Assembly: GCF_019175385.1 (NCBI RefSeq)
Contig: NC_083337.1
Span: 161,585,713-161,649,712, forward strand
Length of the DNA: 64,000 bases
Direction of reading: 5' to 3'
Origin: Lycium barbarum
Lineage: Eukaryota > Streptophyta > Magnoliopsida > Solanales > Solanaceae
The position numbers were made by a program, and so were the translations under genes. The notes beneath the pieces were generated by a model, which saw nothing but the letters and a program-made list of their open reading frames with translations, searched no databases and was not told the origin of the DNA. Below are positions 11,076 to 22,182 of the stretch, in pieces (positions within the stretch are counted from its first letter, which is position 1; each line of letters begins with the position of its first letter).

Positions 11076-11487
11076 AGAAGTTAAATTAATTCATTTTGTA
11101 CATCAATTTCTGAAGAAACAAAACGTCTCTCCCTCAATTTTTTCCCCCTACATTTCTTATGTTATATATTTATCATTTTTATAACAAAATGAGAATTCCT
11201 GCCTTATAGTTAAAGCTTTTCTTGTGGCTTTTACCGACTTGTCCATTAAGTTGTTGGGGCGAAAGGTCAAATTAGTTAGTTTATACGTCTCAAACACCAC
11301 CGAAAGGTAAATAGCGTGTCCATTTGCCAACTTTCGCGTATAACACGTTCATTTCTAACTCGTCCATAATATACTATTCATAATAAAACTTCTACACCTT
11401 TCTTCTCCATAGGTTCTTGATTTTGCTGCAATTTTGTCTTTCCGATAACCTCCAAATTATTCTTGGATTAATCGAAGGTTTATCTCG

Positions 11488-14400
11488 ATGTCGGTAAGTG
11501 CAAAACTCAACAATCTCTTTTTCTTTTTCATTTTATCGTTGCATGCAAATTAGCTGTTTTGTTTTTTATTTCTGACTTTATAACGATCAAAACAAAGATG
11601 TATTTAAAATAACAACACAATTCTATGAGATTCGATTTCATTTGTAAATCTGAAATAAATGGAAAAAATTCATCTAATATTCTTGTTTATATCTTTTCTG
11701 GAACTAGTATATATATGAAAGGCACAACTTTTAATCATATGGCAATTTATATCCAAGGTGATAAATATTGTGGCTATTTAGATTCTCCACCCTCACAAGC
11801 AGATTAAAAAAAAAAAAAAAAGGAAAAATATTTTTTTTATTAAGCCTTTTGTTGTCAAGTCTTGATGTTTTCTGGTTGTTTATCATGATAGGTTAAAACA
11901 GTGCAAGTGAGCAATGTTTCTTTGAGTGCTAAAGAGCTTGATATCAAGGAGTTCTTTTCATTCTCTGGGGATATTGAATATTTAGAGATGAAAAGGTTTG
12001 TTTTTGTTCTTCTTTTTGTTTTTTTGAGCATTTATCTTATCTTTGCATAAGATTTTATATGATCAGAAGTACTGAAATAAGGTGAATAAACAGGGGGAAA
12101 TGTGCCTATTGAAAATTTAAAAGCAGCCAATTACAATGCCAGCTGATTGATGGTTTCTATTATTCCTCACGCGTTTTTTATTGTATTGTATAGTGAGAAT
12201 GAGCGATCTCAAGTTGCTTATGTCACGTTCAAGGATCCTCAGAGTGCAGAGACTGCAGTTCTTCTTTCAGTACGTAGACTTCTCGTTGATCTTGGCATTT
12301 TGTAATTTTTTTGTTAGTGTTAGTTCATAAGTTTCTATTGCGAGTCTAATTGATCTAATGCTGAAAAAGTTGTCACCTTTGTTGATCAAATACTGTTTTC
12401 GGTGAAATCAAATGTCTATTTGTATAATTTATGGTCATCGTGTCTTGAGTTTACAACAGTAATTCTATAAAAGTTGCAAATCCTTTGTGCCAGTTGATTA
12501 ATTAGCAAGCATCCCTTGTCAAAAATGATGCAAGCTAGCCCCTATTCCTTTTTTCTAGATCCTTCTGTATTACCACTTTGTTTCCTCAATGTGGCGTGTT
12601 GTTTTGTGGGATGAGACAGAATGGCAAAATTGTGCTGCTCCTGTTGCAAAGTTGTAATCATAGCTTTAAGTAGGTTGATGTATCAAAAATCTTAACTCAC
12701 ATTGTTTGTGCTTTTGTGTTGGTTCCCAATCTTCATGTCTATTATTTGGCTGTTGCCTCATCTGTCCATGGGAGATAAATCCAGATTTTCTTTCACATTT
12801 AGGAGATTCCTAACTTTTCTAGGTTATGAAAAAAGGATACTTCTCATCAAAGGAGCTGCTGCACGAAGTTGGCAACAATTTGCTGTTTGTTTGTATTGTT
12901 TCTCTTGGTTAAATTAGACTAGTCATTATAAAGTGGAATTAACCATCAAAAAATTAGTTTCTAAAGGTGAGCAAGCTGTGAAACTGTCACAATTAAGCTT
13001 ATAAGACCATTAACTGAAGGAACTGTATGAGCTAATCCTTCGATTTATTTGGATATATACTTCACACGACACTGTTGGTGGGAGTCAATAAATGGACCTT
13101 GGGCCTAACTAACTCGAAAGTTAGCTCAAAACTTAGCTCATGAAGTGAGGATTTTCCAAGTCCAAATAAGTAGACAAACAACCCATCCCTCAACCAAAGT
13201 GGGCAACTTCTGTAAGAGCTTCCAGTTTTCTCCTCTAAGTATTTATCCGCTCGGCTAGCATTCGTATCTGTGTTTTATCTCAATCCAGCTGACTGGGGAT
13301 TTATTGTTCCCCGTAGAAGCAAAATTATGGTTTCAGTTTAGCCCAGAGCACTTTGAGGTGCTAAAAGTCTTGAAGCTCACCAGAGCCGGCAGGGAATAGT
13401 GCAAAGTAGCTGACGAAATCATACAAGCCTAGGTCCATGTGACTTGCCTGTGGCCTTCATACTTCAGCTTGATGGCCTTAATAAAAGGATCACATAGCTT
13501 CAGGGGGAAATTGCAGTTTGAAAAGTTAAGAGACTATACTGTATTTTAGCATAATGGAAAAGTTGATCAGTTTTTTGAAAGTTAGCAGTTCTCTAGTTGT
13601 AGAAGTTAGAGTTGGAAAAAAGGAAGCACACTATGGGGATACTTCTACAATTTTAGTACTTAAGTCAGAATTACTCGGATATTATTTGAATGGATGCTTG
13701 ATACACTTTGTTGTCTAGAATGGAAAAGGAACAGAGAGTACGGAAACCATTCTATACTTGAAAATCAGTACCATCATTTTCTCTCCTCTTCTTTTATCCA
13801 GTTGAAGCTTTATTATAGTAGTGATACAAAGTGACTGCATTCTAGCATAAGATTTGTTGGTCGTTCACTTAGCTTACATGCTGCTTGATTACAAGAATGA
13901 GTTGTTTCCAATTCTGAATGTGTCCCTTTACTGCTCCGCTTTTGCGATTGATAAGCTTTTGATGAGCTTTTGATAAGCTCACTTGGTGTTTTTAGGGAGC
14001 TACAATTGTTGATCAGCCCATCTCAATAGTCCTTGCACCCGAGTACAAGCTCCCACCTACTGCTTCAGTGCCACCAACTGTACGTATAAGTTTATGTTTT
14101 AAGCAGGCTTTCTGGCTTCATCCATCACGGAGTAGTCCTTAAAAGGTGTACCTTTTTTATCTGTAGCCAACTGGAAGCACCAACGCCCCTGTAATTGAAA
14201 AGGCAGAGGATGTGGTCAGTAGCATGTTGGCAAAGGGCTTTATTTTGGGCAAGGACGCAGTTGGCAAAGCCAAGGCATTAGACGAGAAACACAAGATCAC
14301 ATCTACTACCTCAGCCAGAGTTGCTTCTTTAGACCAAAAATATGGCCTTAGCGAGAAAATCACTACGGGGGCAACCATCGTGAACCACAAAGTGAAAGAA

Positions 14401-14883
14401 ATGGACCAGAAGTTCCAGGTCTCTGAAAAGTCAAAATCTGCTTTTGCAGCTGCCGAGCAGACTGTTAGCAATGCCGGATCCGCCATCATGAAGAACAGAT
14501 ATGCTTTGACAGGGGTAACTTGGGCTGCAGGTGCCTTTAATCGGGTCACTAGGGCTGCCGGGGAAGTTGGACAGAAGACAAAGGAAAAACTGGCTGAAGA
14601 AGAAAGAAGAACTTTTACAAGAGGTCATGCGGAAGAACAAACTGCAACTTCTACAAAAGGTAATGTGCAAGAACATGTTGCAACTTCTACAAAAGATAAT
14701 GTTCAAGAACATGTTGCAACTTCTGCAAAAGGTCCTGTGCAAGAACTTGCAGCAACTTCTGCAAAAGGTGATGTGCAAGAACTTGCTGCAGCTTCTGCTA
14801 AAAGTGATGTGCAAGAACATGCAGAGTCCCAAACCAGAATTGAGGAACCACCTACCATTCCATCTCTCCCCCCAAAAGCTTAA
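11488..14883 (+). CDS. BPA1-like RRM protein (binding partner of ACD11 family)
   Basis: Five coding exons: 11488-11493, 11892-11995, 12194-12269, 13996-14079 and 14167-14883 give 328 residues. All introns are GT-AG. The first coding exon is only ATG TCG, followed by VKTVQVSNVSLSAKELDI. Residues 3-80 form an RRM with the family's typical GDIEYLEM and QVAYVTFKD segments, followed by ISIVLAPEYKLPP. Residues 100-240 are the family's helical C-terminal region, rich in Ala, Lys and Ser, as in Arabidopsis BPA1 and its BPL relatives. Those proteins bind the sphingolipid-transfer protein ACD11 and modulate cell death and immunity. Residues 243-314 are six tandem 12-residue repeats, then a Pro-rich end. 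The 1.7 kb fourth intron (12270-13995) holds no other gene. Upstream sequence is made of nested LTRs. The family assignment is firm; ACD11 binding is inferred from homologues. Confidence 0.93.
14623..14838 (+). repeat. 36-bp coding minisatellite, six units
   Basis: Six in-frame 36-bp units encode variants of GNVQEHVATSTK at the C-terminus of the BPA1-like protein. Units two to five are the most alike. The array keeps a second frame open too, which is a consequence of the repeat and not a gene. Confidence 0.9.
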
Positions 14884-15939
14884 TCCTACACTATTTTAAA
14901 AGTAAATGCGCGATTTACGCTTGTTTGTTATTCAGAATTGAGCAACTTATTATCTATGGTTGATCTTAAATTAATGTGCTATTTATACATGGAATTTTCT
15001 GTATGTTGGAACTTAAAATGTTATTACTGGATCATCCTGAGTTCGTATATTTGATTAATGAACTCGGCAGTTTCAATCATTCTTGTAATGGATTTTTTTT
15101 TTTAAACAAAACAAAAGGGATTTTGCAAGAGACGAAACCAACGACGATTTCTTTTATGACACCTAATGGAATTGAAGGAAACCTTATCTTAAAAAAATTA
15201 CTCTAAAAAATTCTAACTTTGATGAATCGTCTAAACGCTATTTTGATGTTATGGAGTATACGCTTAATGAGCAGAATGGATACAAATGATTCATATTGGA
15301 AACCCTAACTCGATTGAAGATTATAATAGCCCGAACTTAACTCGATTGAACATGTTGCCTATTCTTTTTCCTTCTACTTTGTCCTTTCGGTGGAAATATA
15401 TTATTACTACATACGTTTGAGAAAAATGAATGCTACTCATGTATTTGATTTAGCGTCTGCGACATCAAAGCTTAGACCTATTCGTTTTAAGTATTAAAGG
15501 ATAGCACTATCTTCAAACTAAAAGTAATGGCATATTCATGTATAGCTTATTTAAATAAGCAAATAAAACTATACATTCATGAAAAATGAAGATGGAGAAG
15601 CAGTGATTGTTTAATAGAAAATCTATCCCCCTGCAGGCTATAGGAACTTACATCAATGTGATTAGTAGAAGGTGAAACATAAATAGTACCATCAGAAATT
15701 CGATGTTTAATTCTTAATTATAAAACAATTAGATAGAAATTGTGTAATAGCACAAAGATACGTAGGATTTATTACTTATCATGAATTCTCAAAATATTCT
15801 ATAGCCTTTATGTTTTTTTTTTTTTTTTTCCGAAATGTAAAATTGTTGGTGTGAGGTGTGGACCCATATGCGGCATAGACGGAAATGAGAACAGGAAAGT
15901 AAAGGTTTAATTAAAGGTGGGGGCGGACCCATAACAAAT
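14884..15939. other. 3' flank of the BPA1-like gene; no further gene
   Basis: The first few hundred bases are presumably the 3' UTR of the gene. The rest is AT-rich with a T-run at about 15811-15829. No conserved frame, RNA gene or terminal repeat was recognised. Confidence 0.5.
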
Positions 15940-16025
15940 CCGACCTTAGCTCAGTTGGTAGAGCGGAGGACTGTAGTTTGCATGCTGAAATCCTTAGGTC
16001 GCTGGTTCGAATCCGGCAGGTCGGA
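15940..16025 (+). tRNA. tRNA-Tyr (GTA) with 13-nt intron
   Basis: 86 nt. The 5' half CCGACCTTAGCTCAGTTGG contains the A box and GGTTCGAATCC the B box. The acceptor arms CCGACCT and AGGTCGG pair. The anticodon GTA is at 15973-15975, and a 13-nt insertion begins just 3' of it, the usual intron position of plant nuclear tRNA-Tyr. Without the intron the sequence has the expected 73 nt and agrees with the plant tRNA-Tyr consensus as I recall it. Downstream T-runs from about 16029 fit an RNA polymerase III terminator, and an A/C-rich CATAACAAAT precedes the gene. Confidence 0.97.
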
Positions 16026-16028
16026 TGT

Positions 16029-16046
16029 TATTTTTGTTTTCTTTTT
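16029..16046 (+). terminator. Pol III T-rich terminator of the tRNA
   Basis: T-runs (TTTTTGTTTTCTTTTT) begin four bases after the tRNA end. Confidence 0.7.
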
Positions 16047-16216
16047 CCCACCCAAAAAAGAAAGAAAAAAAAAAAAAAAAAATGGAGAAAGAGGTTCTAT
16101 GCTGTGCTGGAAAACCAGCTAATTGGAAAAGAATTCAAGTTATATTCACCATGTAACTATTTTGAACCATTAATGTCATTTAATCTGTTATAACATGTTA
16201 TTTATCATTTATTTTA

Positions 16217-17356
16217 GAGAAAAGGGGCAAATATACCCCTCAACTATAGGATATGGAGCAAATATACCTTCCGTTAAAAAAAAGGAGAATTTATGCCCTC
16301 GCCGTTAATGAAAAGGGGCATATATACCCCTCAACTATATGATATGGAGCAAATATACCCCTCGTTACAAAATTGGTGCAAAAATACCCCTGTTGTTTTA
16401 AAATGGTGCAAATATACCCCTGTCGTTTTAAAATGATGCAAATATACCCTTTTCACTGACGGATTTTAAAAAAAAAAAAATTTAGGTTATTTTTTAATTA
16501 AAAAATATCACGTGACTTTAAAAAAAGTCTACCCTTTTTTTTGTGTAGACATACTTTTCTAAGGCCACATAGTAATTTTTTTTTATAGGTGGGGTCTGTT
16601 CGTTTAAAAAAAATATCTCCGTGACTTTAAAAAAATAAGTCTACCCATTTTTAAAAAAAAATAAGTCTACCCTTTTCACTGACGGATTTAAAAAAATAAA
16701 TATTTAGGTTATTTTTTAATTAAAAAATATCACGTGACTTTTAAAAAAAGTCTACCCATTTGTTTGTGTAGACATACTTTTCTAAGGCCACATAGTAATT
16801 TTTTTTATAGGTGGGGTCTGTTCGTTTAAAAAAAATATCTCCGTGACTTTAAAAAAAATAAGTCTACCCATTTTTTTTAAAAAAAATAAGTCTACCCTTT
16901 TCACTGACGGATTTTTAAAAAAAAAATATTTAGGTTATTTTTTAATTAAAAAATATCACGTGACTTTAAAAAAAAGTCTACCCGTTTTTTTGCGTAGACA
17001 TACTTTTCTAAGACCACATAGTAATTTTTTTTTATAGGTGGGGTAAACTTTTTTTTAAAGTCACGTGATATGTTTTTAATTAAAAAATAACCTAAATTTA
17101 AAAAAAAAAAATCGTCGGTGAAAAAGGTATATTTGCACCATTTTAAAACGGCAGGGGTATATTTGCACCATTTTAAAACGACAGGGGTATATTTGCACCA
17201 ATTTTGTAACGAGGGGTATATTTGCTCCATATCATATAGTTGAGGGGTATATATGCCCCTTTTCATTAACGGCGAGGGCATAAATCCTCCTTTTTTTTAA
17301 CGGAGGGTATATTTGCTCCATATCCTATAGTTGAGGGTATATTTGCCCCTTTGCCC
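16217..17356. mobile_element. Long-inverted-repeat element with 9-bp target duplication (MULE-like)
   Basis: 1140 bp bounded by a perfect 9-bp direct repeat TTTATTTTA (16208-16216 and 17357-17365). The two ends are inverted copies of each other over roughly 300 bp, starting AAAGGGGCAAATATACCC and carrying several short tandem blocks of the form GGTGCAAATATACCCCTG. A 9-bp duplication with long inverted repeats fits the Mutator superfamily. There is no transposase, so it would be non-autonomous. The centre consists of about two and a half tandem units of roughly 224 bp starting with TTCACTGACGGATTT near 16453, 16677 and 16903. Open frames in it are AT-rich repeats. Confidence 0.82.
16453..17040. 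repeat. About 224-bp tandem repeat in the element centre
   Basis: Each unit contains CACTGACGGATTT, TATCACGTGACTTT, GTGTAGACATACTTTTCTAAG and TATAGGTGGGGT in that order. Two full units and part of a third are seen. Confidence 0.8.
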
Positions 17357-17365
17357 TTTATTTTA

Positions 17366-18325
17366 TATTGTAAATTTTCTTATAATGTCTTAGAAATTAG
17401 AACACTATGGAGGAAAGAGAACAGCCTCCAAGTGGAGGCTACTCAAAATTTATATCTTTAGGAGCAGTAGTAGCCTAATTAGTCACTGCTCAAGTGAGGG
17501 AAACTACGTTGACGGGATCCCTCTTCGGACATGAAACTGATTTACTGGCTCAACTAGACCATTCGTTCTCTTTGGAGATGTGCTATATTAAGATGTTCAC
17601 CATGAAGTTTTCAACTTCATTTCCCACCAGGCACTGTCTACAACATGTACCCGTCCCGAGACACTATGGCTCGTGTTTAGTTACGAGACTTGCAGTCTAA
17701 TGGTGGCAACTTTTACCTTATATCGCTTCTTTTTTTTTTTCTGTCAAAATTTGTTGTGCAGCAAAGCGAATTAGGCCAGTGACTTTTACCCTGTATATTA
17801 TATATATCCAAGATGGATACATATAGGAGACACATTGGTTTACCTCCATATATAGTAAACAATAAATACACATGCGTATCCTCAAGATTGCATGGTCTGA
17901 ACCTTATTACATGCCTCTATGTGTATATGAATAATGACAGTGCGATAGTTGCTATCTGTACTTAAAAGAACTTTTCCATTTTACCTCATCGTAGACAAAC
18001 TAGGATTACAAAATAATGATCTAATCATTGGTCGCACTATTAGCATTTCAAGAAAATAAAACATTAATTTTCATAAAAACTGAAACTAAAACGTAAAATT
18101 ACAACACTCTTTGTGCTAGAGAAACTAATATATAGAGCAATCTCTTAGCAGAGTTTACCTACCATTCATGCAGTAGGTATGAAGCTCAGTTGTTGGAGCA
18201 GCAAGATTGCATGTTTAAGCTAACTTTCAATTAACAAAGTGCATTATTACCCATGATAATAAGATCATCAAATGCTCTTCAAAGAACCTACGTCTAGTAG
18301 CTCACTGACAAAGGAAAAACCAGAC
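17366..18325. other. Upstream region of the fasciclin-like gene; nothing else seen
   Basis: AT-rich sequence without repeats or conserved reading frame that I recognise. It presumably includes the promoter and 5' UTR of the next gene, but no single TATA box stands out. Confidence 0.45.
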
Positions 18326-19054
18326 ATGACCAGAATTCATATGTTCTTGACTTTCCTTCTAATGTTGCTGATTTCATCTGTCTCTACTGCCACAAACAGT
18401 AGCCAAGACATCCTCCAAGCCACTGAGGAGATGAGGAAAGCCAACTATTTCACCTTTGTAATGCTGATTAACATGGCCCCTGCAGACCTTATTCAAGGAA
18501 ACATCACTTTCTTGATGCCAAGAGACAGGACACTGTCCCAAACCTTAATCCAAGAAAACGACGTGGAAGATTTCTTGCTCCGGCATTCCATACCTTCACC
18601 GTTGCTTTTCGACCACCTCGAACACTTCCCAACAGGTTCCATGATACCAACTTCAAAACCTGACCTTGTCCTCAGAGTCACCAATTCTGGAAACATGCGT
18701 TTCTTTCTCAACAATGCCAGAGTCATTAGTCCAAATATCTGCACCAAAACTGCTTCCATCAGATGCCATGGCATTGATCAAGTCCTGGAAGACAACACTT
18801 TGGCATCTGATCATAATGCCAGTCTTCCTGTGCCTCTGCCTAGTCATAACGTTACGAGTCCACCTCTTGGGCTGTCTGCATCACCTCCTGTAATCTCACC
18901 ACCATCAGCAGCACAGCCAATAAGTAGCAGCATTAATCCAATTCCATCATCATCTCCACCACTGAAATCTGCAGCTCAATCTGCAGTAGCTTTAAGACAA
19001 ACTGGAATAACTGGGCTTATTTGGTTGCTGATGGTTGTGAAGTTATCTTTTTAA
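18326..19054 (+). CDS. Fasciclin-like arabinogalactan protein (FAS1 domain)
   Basis: Single exon, 242 residues from the ATG at 18326. An upstream in-frame ATG at 18272 would add 18 polar residues ahead of the signal peptide and is less likely. Residues 1-23 form a hydrophobic signal peptide (FLTFLLMLLISSVS). About 27-155 is one FAS1 domain ending in the characteristic GIDQVLE segment. About 165-215 is Pro/Ser/Ala-rich with SPP- and APS-like blocks expected to be hydroxyprolinated and arabinogalactosylated. The last 18 residues are hydrophobic (GLIWLLMVVKLSF), as in a GPI-anchor signal. Four possible N-glycosylation sites occur (NSS, NIT, NAS, NVT). It would be secreted to the cell wall or outer plasma membrane and act in adhesion or wall structure. 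It resembles the short single-FAS1 FLAs; the exact orthologue is uncertain. Confidence 0.88.
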   Translation: MTRIHMFLTFLLMLLISSVSTATNSSQDILQATEEMRKANYFTFVMLINMAPADLIQGNITFLMPRDRTLSQTLIQENDVEDFLLRHSIPSPLLFDHLEHFPTGSMIPTSKPDLVLRVTNSGNMRFFLNNARVISPNICTKTASIRCHGIDQVLEDNTLASDHNASLPVPLPSHNVTSPPLGLSASPPVISPPSAAQPISSSINPIPSSSPPLKSAAQSAVALRQTGITGLIWLLMVVKLSF

Positions 19055-21950
19055 TCGAAACTTAGGCTTCAAGTTGAATCAAAGCAAGAGAGGAAGCTTG
19101 TATATGGAGGCCAAACGGATATAGTGATATGCTACTGAATTTATATTGCATACTTCTAGTCTATTAAGATTTGTTGTTTGTTGTGCCACTTTATTTAGAT
19201 GCTCCATAGGTTATCTTCTCTCAGATATCAGGTTTAAGGCCTTAACGTAAAAAAATTCCACAAACATTTTTTTTTTTTTACTAAAAGGGTTTGAAGTATT
19301 GAACACTGCAACACTGTGTTGGTTTGAATTTGATAAACCGTGGAATGATTTGAAGTTACTGGTTGCAAAAGAAATGATCTTTATGGCCCAAAATATAACA
19401 CTACTACTACTAGTAGTTAACTGAATAATGCATCCTCTTTTTGTAAGGTAAATCCGGAGAAAGTTAAGTTAGGAATGAGGGTCTCTTCACGCTGAGCAAG
19501 GGATAAATGCAACAAATTGTTGGAGACTGGAGCAAATCCTTATTATGTGACCATCAACTATTGTATTTGCAAGATTGTAGCATGACAAAGAAAAACTGAC
19601 ATGGAATTGGAAAAGCGAGTGGGTGAGGCTGGAAATACCGAGTTTAAGTGGAATGAAGTTTGTAAACTAATATCACTAGCAACTTGCATTTTGTGCTGAT
19701 GGAGAAATTAATATTCCTCAATAAGACTTTCTTGGTTCTTCTTTTTAGGGGTCAAAAGTTCCTTCTCGCAGTGTGGGCATTTAACTTTTATCTGCCAAAG
19801 GAAAGGAAAAGATTACTTCCAAATTAATAAATTAAATTAAATGAAAACAAAATAAAACAGTATGTCAAACGACCTTCAACATCACTTCAAAATAGAAAAG
19901 AAAGATTTGGTAAAGTTAAAGAAACTAGCAAACCAACCATTACATAAATAAAATATGTACAAGCTTTGAATATTTTTCTTAAGATCTTCCAAACATCACT
20001 CACCTAGATTATTATGTTTTTGCACTCTCAAGCTCTTCGACAGTAAGAAATCAGCATAAAAACTGATTAGTCTCTCACCAGTAAACAACCAAATTATTTT
20101 GATCAGTTCAAAGTAAAAGAACACAAACTAGTTACATCGAGATTTATGCAGTGAAAAGCTATGGAAACAGTGATTGAACATAATGAAATTACGATTCCGA
20201 GAACCAAGACCCCAGAAAATAATAGTTAAGACATTATTGAGATTATTATGCAAATCTATTTTGCTTGATTAGCATTTGACAAATAATTGAAACAATTAAT
20301 GATTTATAGGTTAGAGTTAGACTCTTAAATTTCCAGGAGTACGATATGGTTAGAAAATACAGGGAAAAAAATCATGGCATTCATGAGAAATATTGCTTAT
20401 CTGAATCTGCAAATTAAGGAAAGCATTGACAATACATCCAAAAAGAGAGGCAAAAAACAAATATGCACCAAAGTAAGTACATTCGCTGAATTACTCCAAA
20501 AAGAAGTTGTACCATTCACAGGAAGGTCATTTCCATTAACATTTCTGTTTGGCCAAAATTGAGAAATGAGATATGAGTTTTCAGCAAGCTGACATGCAGC
20601 AATAAAGCAGTTGTAGATACTTGATAGAGGAGCCCTAAAGGTTAGGCTTTGGCCACTAGTTATAGTTATGTTTGACAAATTCAGATGGAAAATGATATAA
20701 ATAAATCCACTTCTATGACAGGAAAACACGCAACAATCCTACCTTCAACCTTGATAGATCGAACTTTATTGATCAATTCCATTGGAGTTCTTGCTTGTTA
20801 CCTGACCATAGATGGGGTCGGCTTTAAGCCCTTAAATGATAAATTTGTCGTTTTAGGTAGTAAGTTATGCTGGAACCTAAGACGAAGGAATCCGCTAAAG
20901 GGCTCGTTCTTCATAGCAAAATATTGTCGTGTCACCTCATATCTAGAGAATGGAAGAACGGATGCACATATAGCGTATATTAATGAAAGTCAAAGATAAA
21001 ATACAAGAGCATATTAATTCAAAAAAGGAAACATTCCTTCAGGGAAATTATATCTTTTTTTTTTGGATAAACTTCATTAAAGAAAGGGCAAAAGCTTGCC
21101 AGTATATCAAAAAGTAAAAAGCTTTACAAGAAGATATGGTTTCCTACAAATAACACCCAATCATCTATACATGTCGGATATGAGCGCACCAAAAAGGAAA
21201 AAAGGAAAATAGGCTATTCCTCATGTGTACAAAGTCTTTCTCTACTCCCTCAAAAGATCTTCTATTCCTCTCTCGCCATATGATATCTTAACAGATGCGA
21301 TTCGTAGTAACTCTATTCGCATAAGGTTCTTGTCAGAAAATTTATTCATAATAAGGAAATTGAGAAGCATATTAACCCAGAACATATTTCAGGAAATTCT
21401 AAAATAGACTTAACAGTTGAGCCCCGTTTCATTTCGACCTGATCCAAGCTCTGGCAGTCTGGCACAGCCCACACGGTCCATTCAGCCTATTCACCGACTT
21501 AGGGCTGACGATGTTTATTTGTTTGGCATGTGATTTCACCAATTTACCCTTGATGTAGATATATTGTGTTATCTGTGAGTTCTCATCTTCTTTACCCTAA
21601 TATGGCCGTCTTGCTCGCCATTCTCTCACTTCCTTTCTAAAATCTTTGGTTTCTTTGTAAGATTTCTACTTTTCTGTGTTGAATCTGCATAAATCTAATG
21701 AATCTTTCATTAGCTATGGACCGAGATAGAGAGCACTGTGCTTTCCGATCCTAGTTCTTTACAAGGTATTCTCGACTAATAGCTGCTCATGATGTTTCCT
21801 TACTCCCTATCTCATCCATCTTCTTTTCCCATGATTTTTGTCTGTCAGTCCTCTCTGGCCCACATCTTTGATACTAAAAAAGAAATTTGAAAGTCTTGAG
21901 TGGAAGAAACGTTAGACAGCTGAGTTGGAGGTAGGAGGAAAGTCGTATTT
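19055..21950. other. Intergenic, mostly unexplained; one possible orphan exon
   Basis: The first 200 bp are probably the 3' UTR of the fasciclin-like gene. The rest is AT-rich. A T-run at about 21055-21065 starts a retroposon-like stretch. A weak coding-like segment on the minus strand is listed separately. No complete gene or RNA is recognisable. Confidence 0.4.
19708..19791 (-). pseudogene. Possible orphan terminal exon with CPHC motif
   Basis: On the minus strand a good acceptor (pyrimidine tract ending TTTGGCAG) is followed by 27 codons reading IKVKCPHCEKELLTPKKK and nine more, then a stop. The Cys-X2-Cys spacing and charged tail look coding, but I could not find upstream exons. The frame at 20440-20690 on the same strand is a weak candidate. 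It may be a gene fragment or chance. Product unknown. Confidence 0.22.
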
Positions 21951-21954
21951 GTTA

Positions 21955-22182
21955 GCATTCCTGCTGGAATCCAGTAGGAAATATCTTCGGGAAAAAAGGA
22001 CAGGGTGCTATGTGGCTGATCCATTTGCCAAAATTGTTGCTGGACTCCAATTAGGGAAATAAATATTACAGAAAAGTTGGATAATCGAGTTGGAGGTGAA
22101 AAATGAAGTTGCAGCAAAGGTCCTAAGTGAATAACTAGTTCTTGCCCGAAGTAATTCCTACTGGATTCTAGCAGAATGCTAG
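21955..22182. repeat. Short inverted-repeat element (about 38-bp arms)
   Basis: AGCATTCCTGCTGGAATCC at 21955 and its near complement ending at about 22182 enclose roughly 150 bp. The arms include GGAATCCAGTAGGAA. An inverted relative of the left half lies at 24064-24180. Probably a MITE of unknown family. Confidence 0.5.

Larger units (their letters stand above)
7807..11186 (+). mobile_element. Copia solo LTR split by a Tekay-type solo LTR
   Basis: Two pieces (7807-7843 and 10979-11186, about 245 bp joined) resemble the neighbouring copia LTR in the opposite orientation. A start TGTTTTAAATAAT is followed by GGATGTCCA, a TATA box CCTATAAATAAG lies near 11066-11077, and the end reads TTTTTATAACA. 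The flanking 5-mers AATTG and AAATG match at four of five positions, as expected of an old target duplication. No internal coding region is present, so it is a solo LTR. The boundaries are inferred by comparison and are less certain than those of the element nested in it. Confidence 0.55.

Noticed and set aside
12702..12917. 71-residue frame in the 1.7 kb intron of the BPA1-like gene
   Set aside because: No homology, and it is within an intron bounded by good donor and acceptor sites.
14431..14899. Long alternative frames (122 and 133 residues) across the end of the BPA1-like gene
   Set aside because: They shadow the real exon and the 36-bp repeat; the RRM-containing frame has clear splice continuity and family similarity.
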